In this document: piece by piece, positions 1-8,319 of the stretch | Layout: each line of letters opens with the position of its first letter | Position numbering within the stretch: position 1 is the first letter of the stretch | DNA from: CAWHYG01 sp963833505 | GTDB lineage: Bacteria > Eisenbacteria > RBG-16-71-46 > CAIMUX01 | Assembly: GCA_963833505.1 (NCBI GenBank) | Contig: CAWHYG010000006.1 | Coordinates: 124,001-188,000 of the forward strand | DNA length: 64,000 nucleotides | Reading direction: 5' to 3' | Translations under genes and position numbers: made by a program | The notes under the pieces: generated by a model | The model's input: only the letters and a program-made list of their open reading frames with translations | What the model was told of the DNA's origin: nothing | The model's database searches: none

Positions 1-1098
1 GGAAACCGGCCCGAGGGAGTGCTAGCCCGGTTCCGCGAACTGGGCATCGTGGGGGATTCGCCCGCGTTCACCCGAACCCTGATAAGCCTCCATCAGGCCC
101 TGGGAGCAACCGCGCCCATCCTCCTGCTTGGGGAAACGGGCACGGGCAAGGACACCCTGGCCTTCGCGGTGCACGCCCTGAGCGGGGACTCGAGCCGTCC
201 CTATGTCAGCGTGAACGTGGCCGCGCTCAACCCCAACCTGATCGAGGCCGAGCTGTTCGGGCACGCCCGCGGCGCCTACACCGGGGCGGGGCAGAGCTTC
301 ATCGGCAAGCTGCGTTACGCCGATGGCGGCACTCTCTTTCTCAATGAGGTGGCCGATTTGGCCCCTGAGGTGCAGGCGAAGCTCCTGACCGTCCTCGAGC
401 GCAGCGAGGTCGTGCCCGTGGGCGACGTGCACAGCTTTCCGGCCCGCTTTCGCCTGATCACGGCCACATCGCAGGACTTGAAGGCCCTGGTGCAGCAGGG
501 CCGCTTCCGCCGCGACCTCTATCATCGAATCGCCTGGCACACCATCTCCATCCCGTCGCTCAAGGAACGGCAGGCCGATATCCCCGCCCTGGTGCGGTCG
601 TTCTTGCACGAGGTCGGGCGCGACCAGGAGGGGAGCGTGCTGGGGATCGCGCGCGAAGCGCAGGAGTACCTCTGCGGCCTCCCCTGGGAAGGAAACATCC
701 GGGAGCTGCGGGCGGTGCTGGAGGCGGCGGGCGCCTCGGCCACCTACTTGATCACACTTTCCGACGTGCTGGAGGTGGTCCGGCGCAACGAGGTCCGGCA
801 GACGCCGGAGGTCTCCGGCGGGAACGGCACGAAGGGTGCGTCCGCGGATCCCCTGCCGCCCGGCGGTTCCCCGCCAGCGCGGGCCGGCGAAGCGCAGGTC
901 GCGGCCCACAACGATCCCGAGGTCTGCGAGGGCAGGGTATTCGGGGACCTCACCTACCGGGAGATCACCGGACGCTACTTCCTCTATCTGAAGCGGCGGA
1001 GCGAAGGCCGACTCTCAGAGGTGGCGCGGCGCGCGGGCATCGGGAAGACGACGGTCTACGAGTGGAAGGAACGCTACGGGGATCCGCCTCCGGCGTAG
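1..1098 (+). CDS. Sigma-54-dependent transcriptional activator (5' end outside window)
   Basis: This is an AAA+ bacterial enhancer-binding protein that would drive RNA polymerase-sigma-54 open-complex formation. Counting from the first in-window start (GTG at 19), Walker A GETGTGKD is at residues 38-45, the sigma-54 contact loop GAYTGA at 85-90, a Walker B segment LFLNEVADL near 106-114 (Asn where Asp is usual), and the arginine-finger region FRRDLYHRI near 167. A Fis-type helix-turn-helix ends the protein at about 315-355. The frame stays open to base 1 and the GTG at 19 has no properly spaced ribosome site, so an N-terminal sensory or receiver domain may lie upstream. The target promoter is unknown. 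Family assignment is firm; the N-terminus is not. Confidence 0.9.
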   Translation, partial: GNRPEGVLARFRELGIVGDSPAFTRTLISLHQALGATAPILLLGETGTGKDTLAFAVHALSGDSSRPYVSVNVAALNPNLIEAELFGHARGAYTGAGQSFIGKLRYADGGTLFLNEVADLAPEVQAKLLTVLERSEVVPVGDVHSFPARFRLITATSQDLKALVQQGRFRRDLYHRIAWHTISIPSLKERQADIPALVRSFLHEVGRDQEGSVLGIAREAQEYLCGLPWEGNIRELRAVLEAAGASATYLITLSDVLEVVRRNEVRQTPEVSGGNGTKGASADPLPPGGSPPARAGEAQVAAHNDPEVCEGRVFGDLTYREITGRYFLYLKRRSEGRLSEVARRAGIGKTTVYEWKERYGDPPPA

Positions 1099-1639
1099 CC
1101 GGCGCGCCCGGCGGTCGCCCTCAACAGCGCGAGCAAGTCGCCCATCCCCCCAAACAAAGCGCGGTCCTGATGAGGACCCTCACCGATGCCGGCTTCGGCG
1201 GACCTGCCGCTCGCTTTCGAGTGAGTGGCGACCCGTGCGAGCTTCCACTGCATCCTGGCTGTCTCTTCAGCTCCCCCGCGCGGGCTGATATCGACAGTCT
1301 AAGTCGCGTCATGTCGTTGCAATCACTCCACCAGGTCCGTTCCGCTCGAACGTGTTTTGGCTTGGATGCGTTCGAATGACCGCTTATGGAGTGTCCGACC
1401 AAAGGAACGAATTCACGCATCTGCTGGCAATCGCGCGCGGCTCGATGTATAATGCCCGCAAGATCGAGAGTGAGTGCATGGAGAATGTCGGTGCCATTCG
1501 AATTTTCAGCGGTCGGCATGGGGACGCTTCCAAAGGTGGCGCCTCCTCCGGGGTGGGCCGCTGTTCCAGGCGACCGGGCATGCTCGATGCACCCATTCGA
1601 CAGACAATGCGTGTGCACCAGGTGAAAGGAGCCGACTCT
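1099..1639. other. Intergenic region, 541 nt
   Basis: No convincing gene is seen here; the overlapping short open frames show no recognisable domain. The only regulatory signal noticed is a TATAAT hexamer at 1448-1453 followed by a leader of about 180 nt before the next gene. Confidence 0.5.
1424..1453 (+). promoter_or_regulatory. Candidate promoter of the TIGR03118-like gene
   Basis: A perfect TATAAT lies at 1448-1453. The best -35 match is CTGGCA at 1424-1429 with an 18-nt spacer, 4 of 6 to consensus. Transcription would begin near 1460 and leave a leader of about 180 nt. The -10 is convincing, the -35 weak. Confidence 0.4.
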
Positions 1640-3308
1640 ATGCGCCGTTCCTATGGGATTTTCCGCTCATCCAGGGCGACCCTGACCGGCCTTCTCGCAC
1701 TCTTGGCCGCCTTCTGCGTCGCCGGCACCGCCGGCGCTTCCGCGTATCATCAGACCAACCTCGTCTCGGATTTACCCAACACCGCCGCATTCCAGGACAG
1801 CAACCTGGTCAACCCTTGGGGCATCGCCTATTCCCCCACCGGCCCGTTCTGGATTTCAGACAACGGCAGCGGCCTTTCCACGGTCTACAACGGCCAGGGG
1901 CAGCCTTCTCCCCTGGTGGTCTCGGTTCCGCCCCCCAGCGGCGGCAATCCGCCGTCCGCGCCCACGGGAGAGCTCTACAATCCTACGAAAGGCTTCGCCG
2001 TCGGCACGGGCCAACCGGCCCTCTTCATTCTGGTCGACCGAAGATGGAACGATCTCCGGCTGGAACAAGAACGTCAATCCCACCCAGGGAATCCTCGAGG
2101 TGGACAACTCCGCCTCCGGCACGGTCTACAAAGGGCTGGCGATGGCGACGCGAAACGGAATCACGCGAATCTACGCGACCGACTTCCATAACGGCAAGGT
2201 CGACTCGTTCGATTCCACCTGGGCGGCGGTGCTTCCCGGCGCGTTCGTGGACCCGAACGTCCCGGCCGGTTATGCGCCTTTCGGGATCCAGCAGATCCAG
2301 GGCAGTCTGCTTGTGACCTATGCAGTTCAGGATTCCGCCCGCCACGACGACGTGCCGGGACCGGGAAATGGACTCGTCGATGTATACGACTTCGACGGCG
2401 TTCTGCAGGCCCGCCTGATCTCTCACGGCGCACTGAACTCGCCCTGGGGTCTTGCGCTCGCGCCGAACGATTTCGGAGACTTCAGCAACGAACTGTTGGT
2501 CGGGAACTTCGGAGACGGCACGATCAACAGCTTCCTGCTGGTCAACGGAGATTTCCTGGGCGCAGTGGCCGATTCTCTCGGTAACAACATCGTCAACCAC
2601 GGGCTCTGGGGCCTGGCCTTCGGCAATGGAGCCTCGGGAGGCGACACCGACAAGCTCTACTTCACCGCCGGGATTCCGGGAAGCGGCCAGGTCGAGGACC
2701 ATGGCCTGTTCGGATTGATCCGGCTCGCCGCGGTTCAACCGACTCCCGTCTTGGTCTCGGGTCTGTCCGCTTCAATTTCCGACGGCGGCGTCTTGCTTCG
2801 GTGGTCCATGCCGGTCGACATCGCGCCGCTCGGGTTCAATGTCTACCGGAGCGAAGGCGGGGCAGACTGGCACCTCCTCACGGATCAGCCGGTTCGAGGC
2901 ATAGGATCGAACTACCAATACCGGGACGTTTCCGCGGCCCCGGGCGCTCGCTATTCCTATGAAATCGGGGCGATCCTGCCGGACGGCACAGAGGAACGAC
3001 ACGGCCCGATCGAGGTGTCTGTCCCTGCGTTGGCGCCTCTCGCGTTGAGCGCGGCGCCCAGCCCGACCGCCGGCGCGGCCACCGCGTTGTTTTCGCTTCC
3101 CGCCGCCGGCAACGTGCGAATCGCGCTCTTCGATGCCACCGGCCGTGAAGTCAACGTTCTGGCCGATCAGGCATTCGGCGCGGGAAAGCACTCGGTCTCC
3201 TGGGCCGGGACCGACGCTTCCGGCCACTCCCTGCCCAGCGGCACCTACTATCTCCGTCTGAATTCTGCGTTCGGGGAGAAGACTGCGCCCATTACGATCA
3301 TCAAGTAG
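1640..3308 (+). pseudogene. Secreted TIGR03118-family protein with FN3-like and FlgD-like C-terminal domains, frameshifted
   Basis: An ATG at 1640 follows AGGAG (8 nt away). Residues 1-34 form a signal peptide ending AGASA. Residues 35 to about 360 match the TIGR03118 secreted beta-propeller-like family (for example NPWGIAYSPTGPFWISDN and later GLWGLAFGNG). Then come a fibronectin III-like segment (about 375-455) and a FlgD-like C-terminal domain with a GTYYLRL motif, as used for sorting or anchoring of secreted proteins in related lineages. The reading frame breaks at about 2030: frame 1 reads ...ALFIL, and the family sequence resumes one base later as WSTEDGTISGWN. One extra base explains it. 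This is either a pseudogene or a sequence error; the rest is intact, about 556 codons. Molecular function is unknown. Confidence 0.8.
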
Positions 3309-3793
3309 GGTTTCCCGTTCCTTCGGGACGACGTGGGCCGGCCGGCGTAAACCGGTCGGCCCACTGGCCGGACCGGATGAACCTGCTTGGAATCGCTTGC
3401 TCGACTCGAACCACCACGATGACATTGTGCTGGGCGCCGGCACCTCAGGTTGCGTGCTGGCTGCTCGTCTGAGCGAGGACGGGGCACGGCGCCGCTCGGT
3501 ACATCTGCAACTCCCTTCTCCATCTCGGTGCAAGATCGGACCGTTGATTGAGAGCCGGTGGTGAGGGCACTCGTCCGTGGCAGCGGGTGCTTGGACGATG
3601 ATCTCCTACTTCCCTCTGACGGGGGCTCCCCCATCTTCGATCTTTTCTGCGTTCCGGCCCGCGTATGGCGCCGGTGCGATGGTGCGCGGTCTTCGGTCCG
3701 GCCACGGCAGGGTTCCACGAGTCAAGATCGACACTCCGGCCGGCTCCGACGTCCATTTCGGGAAGCCTCGGGCCGGGTCCAGACGCAGTTCAC
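3309..3793. other. Intergenic region between convergent genes, 485 nt
   Basis: The region separates the TIGR03118-like gene from the convergent toxin gene. It contains one recognisable relic, a GMC-oxidoreductase N-terminal fragment at 3409-3492. The remaining sequence to 3793 shows nothing recognisable. Confidence 0.5.
3409..3492 (+). pseudogene. Relic of a GMC-type oxidoreductase N-terminus
   Basis: Translation in the frame of base 3421 gives DDIVLGAGTSGCVLAARLSE followed by DGARR. This is the FAD-binding Rossmann motif that begins GMC oxidoreductases such as choline dehydrogenase. There is no start codon or continuation: the match ends after about 28 codons and the rest of the gene is absent. 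It is a decayed fragment left next to a mobile or rearranged region. The motif is seen directly; the family name rests on motif knowledge. Confidence 0.6.
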
Positions 3794-4186
3794 CTACGCC
3801 AGCACGAGCTTGCAGTGACGCGCAATTCGCTCGAAGTCCCGGTCCGCGGAGAGCAGCGCACAGTCATTCTGAATCGCAGCCGCGGCGATCTGGCAGTCAA
3901 TGGTCGAAGCGGTCACGCCTTTCTCGGCGCATGCTCGATGGATTCCGGCGGCGGCAACGTGACCGGATCGCTCCAGCGGCAGTAGCGGAAAGGGCTCGAG
4001 ATATCGAGCGACTCTGCGAAATGTCGATTCGGTTCGAAACGCCTGCAGAATCTCCTGAAGAATGGTCCCGGTAAGGTAGACGTCCTCCCCGTCCCGCAGA
4101 AGCTCCGCCAGTCTGGTGACGTCGGGGTGATCGGCGGGTCCCTTCTTGCGAAGGGCAAGCGACCACACGGAGGTGTCTACGAGCAC
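3794..4186 (-). CDS. PIN-domain toxin, VapC-like ribonuclease
   Basis: A PIN-fold protein of about 130 residues, probably a VapC-type endoribonuclease that cleaves RNA when freed from its antitoxin. Acidic active-site residues are present in order: Asp in LVDTSVW near the N-terminus, Glu in TILQEILQAF, Asp in STIDCQIAAAA and Asp in LLSADRDFERIA. The chosen start is GTG at 4186, 2 nt after the antitoxin stop (4189), because the PIN core begins right there; the open frame extends to 4237, which would overlap the antitoxin by about 50 nt. The pair is therefore translationally linked. Toxin target and activity are not known from sequence. Confidence 0.85.
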   Translation of the reverse strand: MLVDTSVWSLALRKKGPADHPDVTRLAELLRDGEDVYLTGTILQEILQAFRTESTFRRVARYLEPFPLLPLERSGHVAAAGIHRACAEKGVTASTIDCQIAAAAIQNDCALLSADRDFERIARHCKLVLA

Positions 4187-4188
4187 TC

Positions 4189-4392
4189 TCAGCCTCTTCG
4201 TCTCCGTTCGGACTTGTAGTCGTACCCCGAAGGCCAATCGAGCTTTCCGAAGAGACTCAGGACCCGGCGCCGCTTGCGCCGTTCGACGTACTCTCTGAGA
4301 GCGGAATCGACAGCTGCCCGCTTGGTCTTGTGGTGTCCAAGCCTCTTGGCTTCCGCCACGAGGTCATCATCGAGCTGGAGATTTGTCGGCAT
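4189..4392 (-). CDS. VapB-type antitoxin (ribbon-helix-helix-like)
   Basis: A 67-residue protein starting MPTNLQLDDDLVAEAKRLG, the usual N-terminus of VapB-type antitoxins with a beta-strand then helix DNA-binding fold. The C-terminal half is basic and aromatic (LFGKLDWPSGYDY), the part expected to wrap the toxin. AAGGAGG lies 5 nt before the ATG, a strong ribosome site. It precedes the PIN toxin on the same strand, the canonical order, and would repress its own operon. The upstream region contains a TAGCTA-centred sequence around 4423-4428 that could be an operator, but the symmetry is short. Confidence 0.8.
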   Translation of the reverse strand: MPTNLQLDDDLVAEAKRLGHHKTKRAAVDSALREYVERRKRRRVLSLFGKLDWPSGYDYKSERRRRG

Positions 4393-4521
4393 GTTGCCTC
4401 CTTAGCTTCCGGCCACACATCTAGCTACACATTATGAGCGCGAGAGCCGGTGGGAAGCAATCCCCGAGCGCCGGTGAGAGACGGCCTGGACAGCGCAGGG
4501 CGGCGTCCGATCGCGGATGAG

Positions 4522-4547
4522 ATTTGGAGGCAGCGGGAATCGAGCCC
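4522..4547 (+). repeat. Distal attachment-site-like copy of the ssrA 3' end
   Basis: These 26 bases match 9161/9162-9187, the 3' end of the tmRNA gene, at 24 of 26 positions and in the same orientation (shared core ATTTGGAGGC, GCGGGAATCGA). Integrases commonly use the 3' end of ssrA and leave such a direct repeat at the far end of the inserted segment. The two copies bracket exactly the arsenic gene cluster. No integrase is present, so excision cannot be autonomous. A decayed tRNA fragment is the alternative, since several tRNA 3' ends resemble this sequence. Confidence 0.6.
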
Positions 4548-4790
4548 TCTCGACGGCTGAATCCTGACCCGCTGGTGGCGCATGACTTCGGCGCGCAATG
4601 GGTTCCGGGCCAGGGGGGTTCCGCCGTGTTCCGCGCCCCTCGTGTCCCCACCAGTCCGCCTGAATCTACCCAGGTCGTGGAGACATAGTGGAGTCGGATG
4701 GCGCACCCGGGAGGCTTGCCCACCCGCCCCGAGGTCAAGGGTCAAGGGGGAATCTGTCCTCCGCAGCGAGGAACTCCCTTTGGAATCTCC

Positions 4791-4819
4791 TTGACGGCTT
4801 GGCGTATTGGCCATATAGT
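4791..4819 (+). promoter_or_regulatory. arsR promoter with candidate operator
   Basis: TTGACG at 4791-4796 and TATAGT at 4814-4819 are separated by exactly 17 nt, a near-consensus sigma-70 promoter. The predicted start of transcription (about 4826) coincides with the ATG of arsR, so the mRNA may be leaderless. An imperfect palindrome TATTGGCCATATA overlaps the -10 and is a plausible ArsR operator. Confidence 0.65.
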
Positions 4820-4825
4820 AAAGTC

Positions 4826-5131
4826 ATGGAACGGACGACAACAAAGGAGAGATCCGTGTTCCGCGCGCAGGCGCGGGTCCTGAAGGCTCTTGCCAACGAG
4901 TCGCGGCTGATGATCGTCGATCGCTTGAGCCGCGGGGAGTGCAGCGCGGGTGACCTCACCCGGCTGATCGGTTCGGACCAGACGACCGTCTCGAAGCACT
5001 TAGCCGTTCTCCGCGCCCACGGCATCGTCGAGGACCGCCGGGAAGGGAGCGTCGTCTTCTATCGCCTGCTCACGCCCTGCATCATGAACTTCTTCTCCTG
5101 CGCGACGCAGGTCTTGAAGGAGTCCCGATGA
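4826..5131 (+). CDS. arsR: ArsR/SmtB-family metal-responsive repressor
   Basis: A 101-residue winged-helix repressor expected to bind the operon promoter and release DNA when As(III)/Sb(III) or another thiol-reactive metalloid binds. The HTH core is ALANESRLMIVDRLSRGECS and TVSKHLAVLRAHGIV, with wing residues VFYRL. Cys39 sits at the alpha-3 sensor position; Cys85 and Cys92 near the C-terminus could complete a site. The ATG at 4826 is chosen because homology begins there and the promoter places the transcript start at or near it; the frame is open back to 4688 but that part has no family match. It heads the arsenic cluster. Confidence 0.88.
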   Translation: MERTTTKERSVFRAQARVLKALANESRLMIVDRLSRGECSAGDLTRLIGSDQTTVSKHLAVLRAHGIVEDRREGSVVFYRLLTPCIMNFFSCATQVLKESR

Positions 5132-5204
5132 GACGGAGCTTTTTATTCGCCAATGGGTTGCCTGTTTGGCCAAGTCGCCATGACCGGCAACGCGGGAGAT
5201 TGAA

Positions 5205-6362
5205 ATGGCACAAGGAGACCAGCCCGCGGCCCCGGTCTGCGCGTGCGGGCAGCCAATCGTTGCGCTGACCCCCAGGACGAACGTCGAGCGACCGACTCTC
5301 ATACCGGAACCTGAACCGAGCGGCCGGCCAAAACGACGGCCGACGCGCGTCCGTCGATGGATCGCTGTCGTGATTCTGGTCGCGGCGTGGGTCGCCGTTT
5401 ACCGAAGCCTGGAGCCCGCCTCGAAGTGGTTTGCGTTTGACGTGCTTGGGTTGCTCGCCCGGAGCCATCTTGGCTCGGCGATTCAGTTCCTCCTGTTCGA
5501 AGCGCCGAAGGTCTTGATGCTCCTCACGATCGTGGTTTTCGGGGTCGGCATCGTGCGGTCGTTCTTCACGCCGGAACGCACCCGGCGGATCCTCGCCGGC
5601 AAGAAGGAAACAGCCGGCAACGTGCTCGCGGGATTGCTCGGGGTCGTGACCCCGTTCTGCTCCTGCTCGGCGGTGCCTCTCTTCATCGGATTCGTGACCA
5701 CCGGGGTCCCGCTCGGGGTTACGTTCTCCTTCCTCATTTCCGCCCCCATGGTCAATGAGGTCGCCCTCGTGCTCCTCTTCGGGCTCTTCGGCTGGAAGGT
5801 GGCCATGCTCTACATGGGGACGGGACTGGCCATCGCCATCGTCGGCGGATGGGTGATCGGCCGGTTGCGCCTCGAACGCTGGGTGGAAGGATGGGTGTAC
5901 GGGATGGCCCCTGGGACGAGCCAGGTGATCCGCGAGCCCGCGCTGCGCTGGGCGGATCGGGTGGCTGGAGGACGCACCGCCGTGAAGGACATCGTCGGCA
6001 AGGTCTGGCCCTACGTGCTCGCCGGCATCGCCGTTGGAGCTGGCATCCACGGCTACGTCCCCCAGGATTTCATGGCCTCCATCATGGGCAAAGGGGTGTG
6101 GTGGTCCGTCCCCCTCGCCGTCCTGATCGGCATCCCCATGTATTCCAACGCGGCCGGGATCATCCCCGTTGTTCAAGCTCTGCTGGGCAAGGGCGCCGCA
6201 CTTGGGACGGTGCTGGCCTTCATGATGTCAGTCATCGGGCTGTCCCTGCCCGAGATGGTCATCTTGCGCAAGGTTCTCAGGATTCCGCTCATCATTGTCT
6301 TCGCGAGCGTGGTGGGCTTCGGAATCCTGATCGTCGGGTACTTATTCAACATTCTCATTTGA
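5205..6362 (+). CDS. COG0701 (ArsP-like) permease
   Basis: A 385-residue polytopic inner-membrane permease of the DUF318/COG0701 group, which includes ArsP efflux proteins for organoarsenicals. An N-terminal cytoplasmic stretch with CAC (about residues 12-14) precedes about eight hydrophobic segments. The family signature TPFCSCSAVPLFIGFVTTG lies near residue 145-165, followed by SAPMVNEVAL, and the second half repeats a related motif, GIPMYSNAAGIIPVVQAL. GGAGA precedes the ATG at 5205. Its place between arsR and two thioredoxin-fold genes suggests metalloid export coupled to thiol chemistry; substrate is inferred only. Confidence 0.85.
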   Translation: MAQGDQPAAPVCACGQPIVALTPRTNVERPTLIPEPEPSGRPKRRPTRVRRWIAVVILVAAWVAVYRSLEPASKWFAFDVLGLLARSHLGSAIQFLLFEAPKVLMLLTIVVFGVGIVRSFFTPERTRRILAGKKETAGNVLAGLLGVVTPFCSCSAVPLFIGFVTTGVPLGVTFSFLISAPMVNEVALVLLFGLFGWKVAMLYMGTGLAIAIVGGWVIGRLRLERWVEGWVYGMAPGTSQVIREPALRWADRVAGGRTAVKDIVGKVWPYVLAGIAVGAGIHGYVPQDFMASIMGKGVWWSVPLAVLIGIPMYSNAAGIIPVVQALLGKGAALGTVLAFMMSVIGLSLPEMVILRKVLRIPLIIVFASVVGFGILIVGYLFNILI

Positions 6363-6386
6363 GGAATGGATCAGAGGAGGTGGACG

Positions 6387-6629
6387 ATGCGGATTCAAGT
6401 TCTCGGCCCAGGCTGCGCTAAGTGCCAGGAGCTGGCAAAGCGGACCGAGGCTGCGGTGCGACACCTCGGCTTGGAGGCGGTGGTCGAAAAGGTCAGCGAT
6501 CTCAAAGAGATCATGACGTTTGGGATCATGAGTACCCCCGCCCTGGCGATCGACGGGGCCGTAAAGGTCGCCGGACGAGTTCCAACCGAGGCGGAAATCC
6601 AGACGGTTCTGACCACGGCACTGAGCTAG
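6387..6629 (+). CDS. Small thioredoxin-fold redox protein (redox-active disulfide protein 2 family)
   Basis: An 80-residue glutaredoxin/thioredoxin-like protein. The CxxC site is at Cys10-Cys13 (VLGPGCAKC) and the cis-proline loop MSTPALAIDG is present, followed by GRVPTEAEI, all typical of the family. The start is the ATG at 6387 behind AGAGGAGGTGG; an in-frame ATG at 6366 would add seven residues without family support. Such proteins regularly sit next to COG0701 permeases in metal-resistance clusters, probably reducing or carrying thiol-bound metalloid. Cytoplasmic (no signal peptide). Confidence 0.85.
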   Translation: MRIQVLGPGCAKCQELAKRTEAAVRHLGLEAVVEKVSDLKEIMTFGIMSTPALAIDGAVKVAGRVPTEAEIQTVLTTALS

Positions 6630-6643
6630 GAGGGAGACCCACG

Positions 6644-7120
6644 ATGTTTGCACGCCGCATGATGGTCGCAATGGCCCTGTTCTTCGTCGGCCTCTTTACC
6701 CTTCCCGCCGGAGCCGCCGAGCGGACTGCCGTTTTGCCCCGGCTGTTGGACTTGGGGGCGGGGAAGTGCATCCCGTGCAAGAAAATGGCCCCCATCCTGG
6801 AAGACATGAAGAGGGACTATGCGGGAGTCGTCGACGTCATTTTTGTGGACGTGTGGAAGGATCCGAAGGCAGGGAAGCCCTACAAGATCCGCTTGATCCC
6901 GACGCAGATCTTCTATGACTCGACCGGTGTGGAGGTCTTCCGTCACGAGGGCTTCTTCCCCCGCGAGGAGATCGAGAAGGTGTTCTTGGAGAAGATGGGA
7001 GTAAAGCCCATCCCGGCCACCCCGAAGAAGGAGGAGAAGAACACGTCCGAGTTGCTTCTGCGTAGACCGGGCGATGCGGACTTCATCAGGCCCGGGGGCT
7101 TGTCGGAGGGGATTCTTTGA
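6644..7120 (+). CDS. Exported thioredoxin-like protein
   Basis: A 158-residue thioredoxin-fold protein with an N-terminal signal peptide (about residues 1-24, ending AGAA) and the redox motif CIPCKKMAPIL, so it should act in the periplasm. The cis-proline loop is IRLIPTQIFYD. The C-terminus has a Lys-rich linker and a nonconserved tail. A GGAGGGAG ribosome site precedes the ATG at 6644. The stop overlaps the start of the next gene (TGATG), so this protein and the CcdA-like membrane protein are probably a redox pair, electrons passing from cytoplasmic thioredoxin through the membrane protein to this one. Confidence 0.85.
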   Translation: MFARRMMVAMALFFVGLFTLPAGAAERTAVLPRLLDLGAGKCIPCKKMAPILEDMKRDYAGVVDVIFVDVWKDPKAGKPYKIRLIPTQIFYDSTGVEVFRHEGFFPREEIEKVFLEKMGVKPIPATPKKEEKNTSELLLRRPGDADFIRPGGLSEGIL

Positions 7121-7830
7121 TGCCATGGGTCGAGCAGTTCTCCGAAACGCTGGCCCGGGCCATCGAACGCAGCGCCGTCCTGGCGCCCCTTGCCGCCTTT
7201 CTCGGAGGCGCGCTGACCGCATTGAACCCCTGCGTCCTGGCCATGATTCCGATGATGATCGGCCTGGCCGCCGGTGTCGCCGGCAAGGCGGCGGAGAGTG
7301 CGCCGAGAACCGGGATCTGGAAGCAGACCCTGCGCTATTCGTTGCTCTTTGTGGCGGGCTTTGCCCTGGAGCTTGTCCTCCTCTTCACCGTCTTCGCCTC
7401 CGCGGCGCGCTGGCTGCAGGCGGACTGGTGGAGGTATGTCCTGGTCGGAATCTGTGGGGTCGTGGGGCTTCACCTGATCGGTCTGTTGCCCATCCCCGCG
7501 ATCTCTCTTCGCCCGGGGACTTCCCGATTGGCCGGGTCGATGGGGGGCGTGATCTTCGGCTTCCTTTTCGGGCTGATCTCCCTGCCATGCTCCGGCCCGG
7601 TTCTACTGCTTCTAATCGGCCTCGTGCCGCGGATTGGCGCGGCGCGGGCGGGGATGCTGCTGTTCCTCTACGGGCTCGGGCACTCCCTCCTGATTGTGGT
7701 GGCCGGAACCTCGGTCGGAGCCGCCACGGCGCTGATCCGGTCGAACCGACTTCAAACGGGCGCGCGGCGGGTTCGGCAGGTGGCAGGGGTTCTGATCCTG
7801 GGCGGTGGAGCTTGGATGCTCTTGCAGTGA
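7120..7830 (+). CDS. CcdA/DsbD-type membrane protein, ArsG-like
   Basis: A 236-residue membrane protein with about six hydrophobic helices. The two conserved cysteine sites of the CcdA/DsbD transmembrane domain are visible: NPC near residue 36 and PCSGPVLLLL near 157. Such proteins pass reducing equivalents across the membrane. ArsG-type proteins of arsenical resistance clusters belong to the same fold group, so in this context either disulfide transport or metalloid efflux is possible. The ATG at 7120 overlaps the previous stop; a TTG at 7117 is an alternative. It completes the intact redox part of the cluster. Confidence 0.82.
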   Translation: MPWVEQFSETLARAIERSAVLAPLAAFLGGALTALNPCVLAMIPMMIGLAAGVAGKAAESAPRTGIWKQTLRYSLLFVAGFALELVLLFTVFASAARWLQADWWRYVLVGICGVVGLHLIGLLPIPAISLRPGTSRLAGSMGGVIFGFLFGLISLPCSGPVLLLLIGLVPRIGAARAGMLLFLYGLGHSLLIVVAGTSVGAATALIRSNRLQTGARRVRQVAGVLILGGGAWMLLQ

Positions 7831-7962
7831 GTTTCGCAGAACGAGTCCGAACGCATGCCTGCGGAACGCGTCTCACAATCACCGGGGGGACAATACGCCG
7901 GATGCCGCTCAAGGCAGCGGCCGGGAAGGAGATTCCCACTGTGAGAAGGATGCTCAGGGCAG

Positions 7963-8319
7963 ATGACCGCGGACGGGCTTGTCGCCATGGTGCCATCGCC
8001 GAAGAAGGCCGAGATCCTTCAGGCGCTCCAATCGGGGAAAGCCGTCTTCATCTCGGTGAGCCGAAAGGGCATGGCCAAGCAGACCGACGCGAGCACGGCC
8101 TGCGCCATGGACTGCGGGCAAGTGAAGGATCAGTGCGTCACCAAATGCCCCACGGTGTTCCCCGGCGTCCTCACCCGCGACTTCTGGCCGATCGATGATC
8201 CGGCGGATGCGGCAGGGAACTCTCCGGCGGAGCTGGAGCAATTCCGCCAGGCTAGAGACGAGATCTCGAAAAGGCTGGAGGAGTGGCTCAAGGAGACAAG
8301 CGTGCGAAGGTCCAGATGA
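7963..8319 (+). pseudogene. Chimeric protein with the C-terminal part of an ArsC/low-MW phosphatase
   Basis: Residues from about 52 to the end (CPTVFPGV, FWPIDDPADAAG, EQFRQARDEISKRL) match the C-terminal third of thioredoxin-coupled arsenate reductases. The N-terminal P-loop (CX5R) that starts every member of the family is missing. The first 50 residues (with VPSPKKAEILQALQSGKAVF) are not recognised. The frame is open and its stop overlaps the next start (ATGA), so it may be translated, but it cannot be an active arsenate reductase. A deletion that fused an unknown 5' part to an arsC 3' end explains it; an intact arsC lies 300 nt downstream. Confidence 0.6.

Larger units (their letters stand above)
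4393..4825. other. Intergenic region, 433 nt, with ssrA-like repeat and arsR promoter
   Basis: No gene is recognised. The region holds a near-copy of the tmRNA 3' end (4522-4547) and the arsR promoter (4791-4819). The 4551-4780 stretch has no assigned content. Confidence 0.55.

Noticed and set aside
4688..4825. Longer arsR start at 4688 with 46 extra residues
   Set aside because: The promoter lies within this extension, and homology starts at the ATG at 4826.
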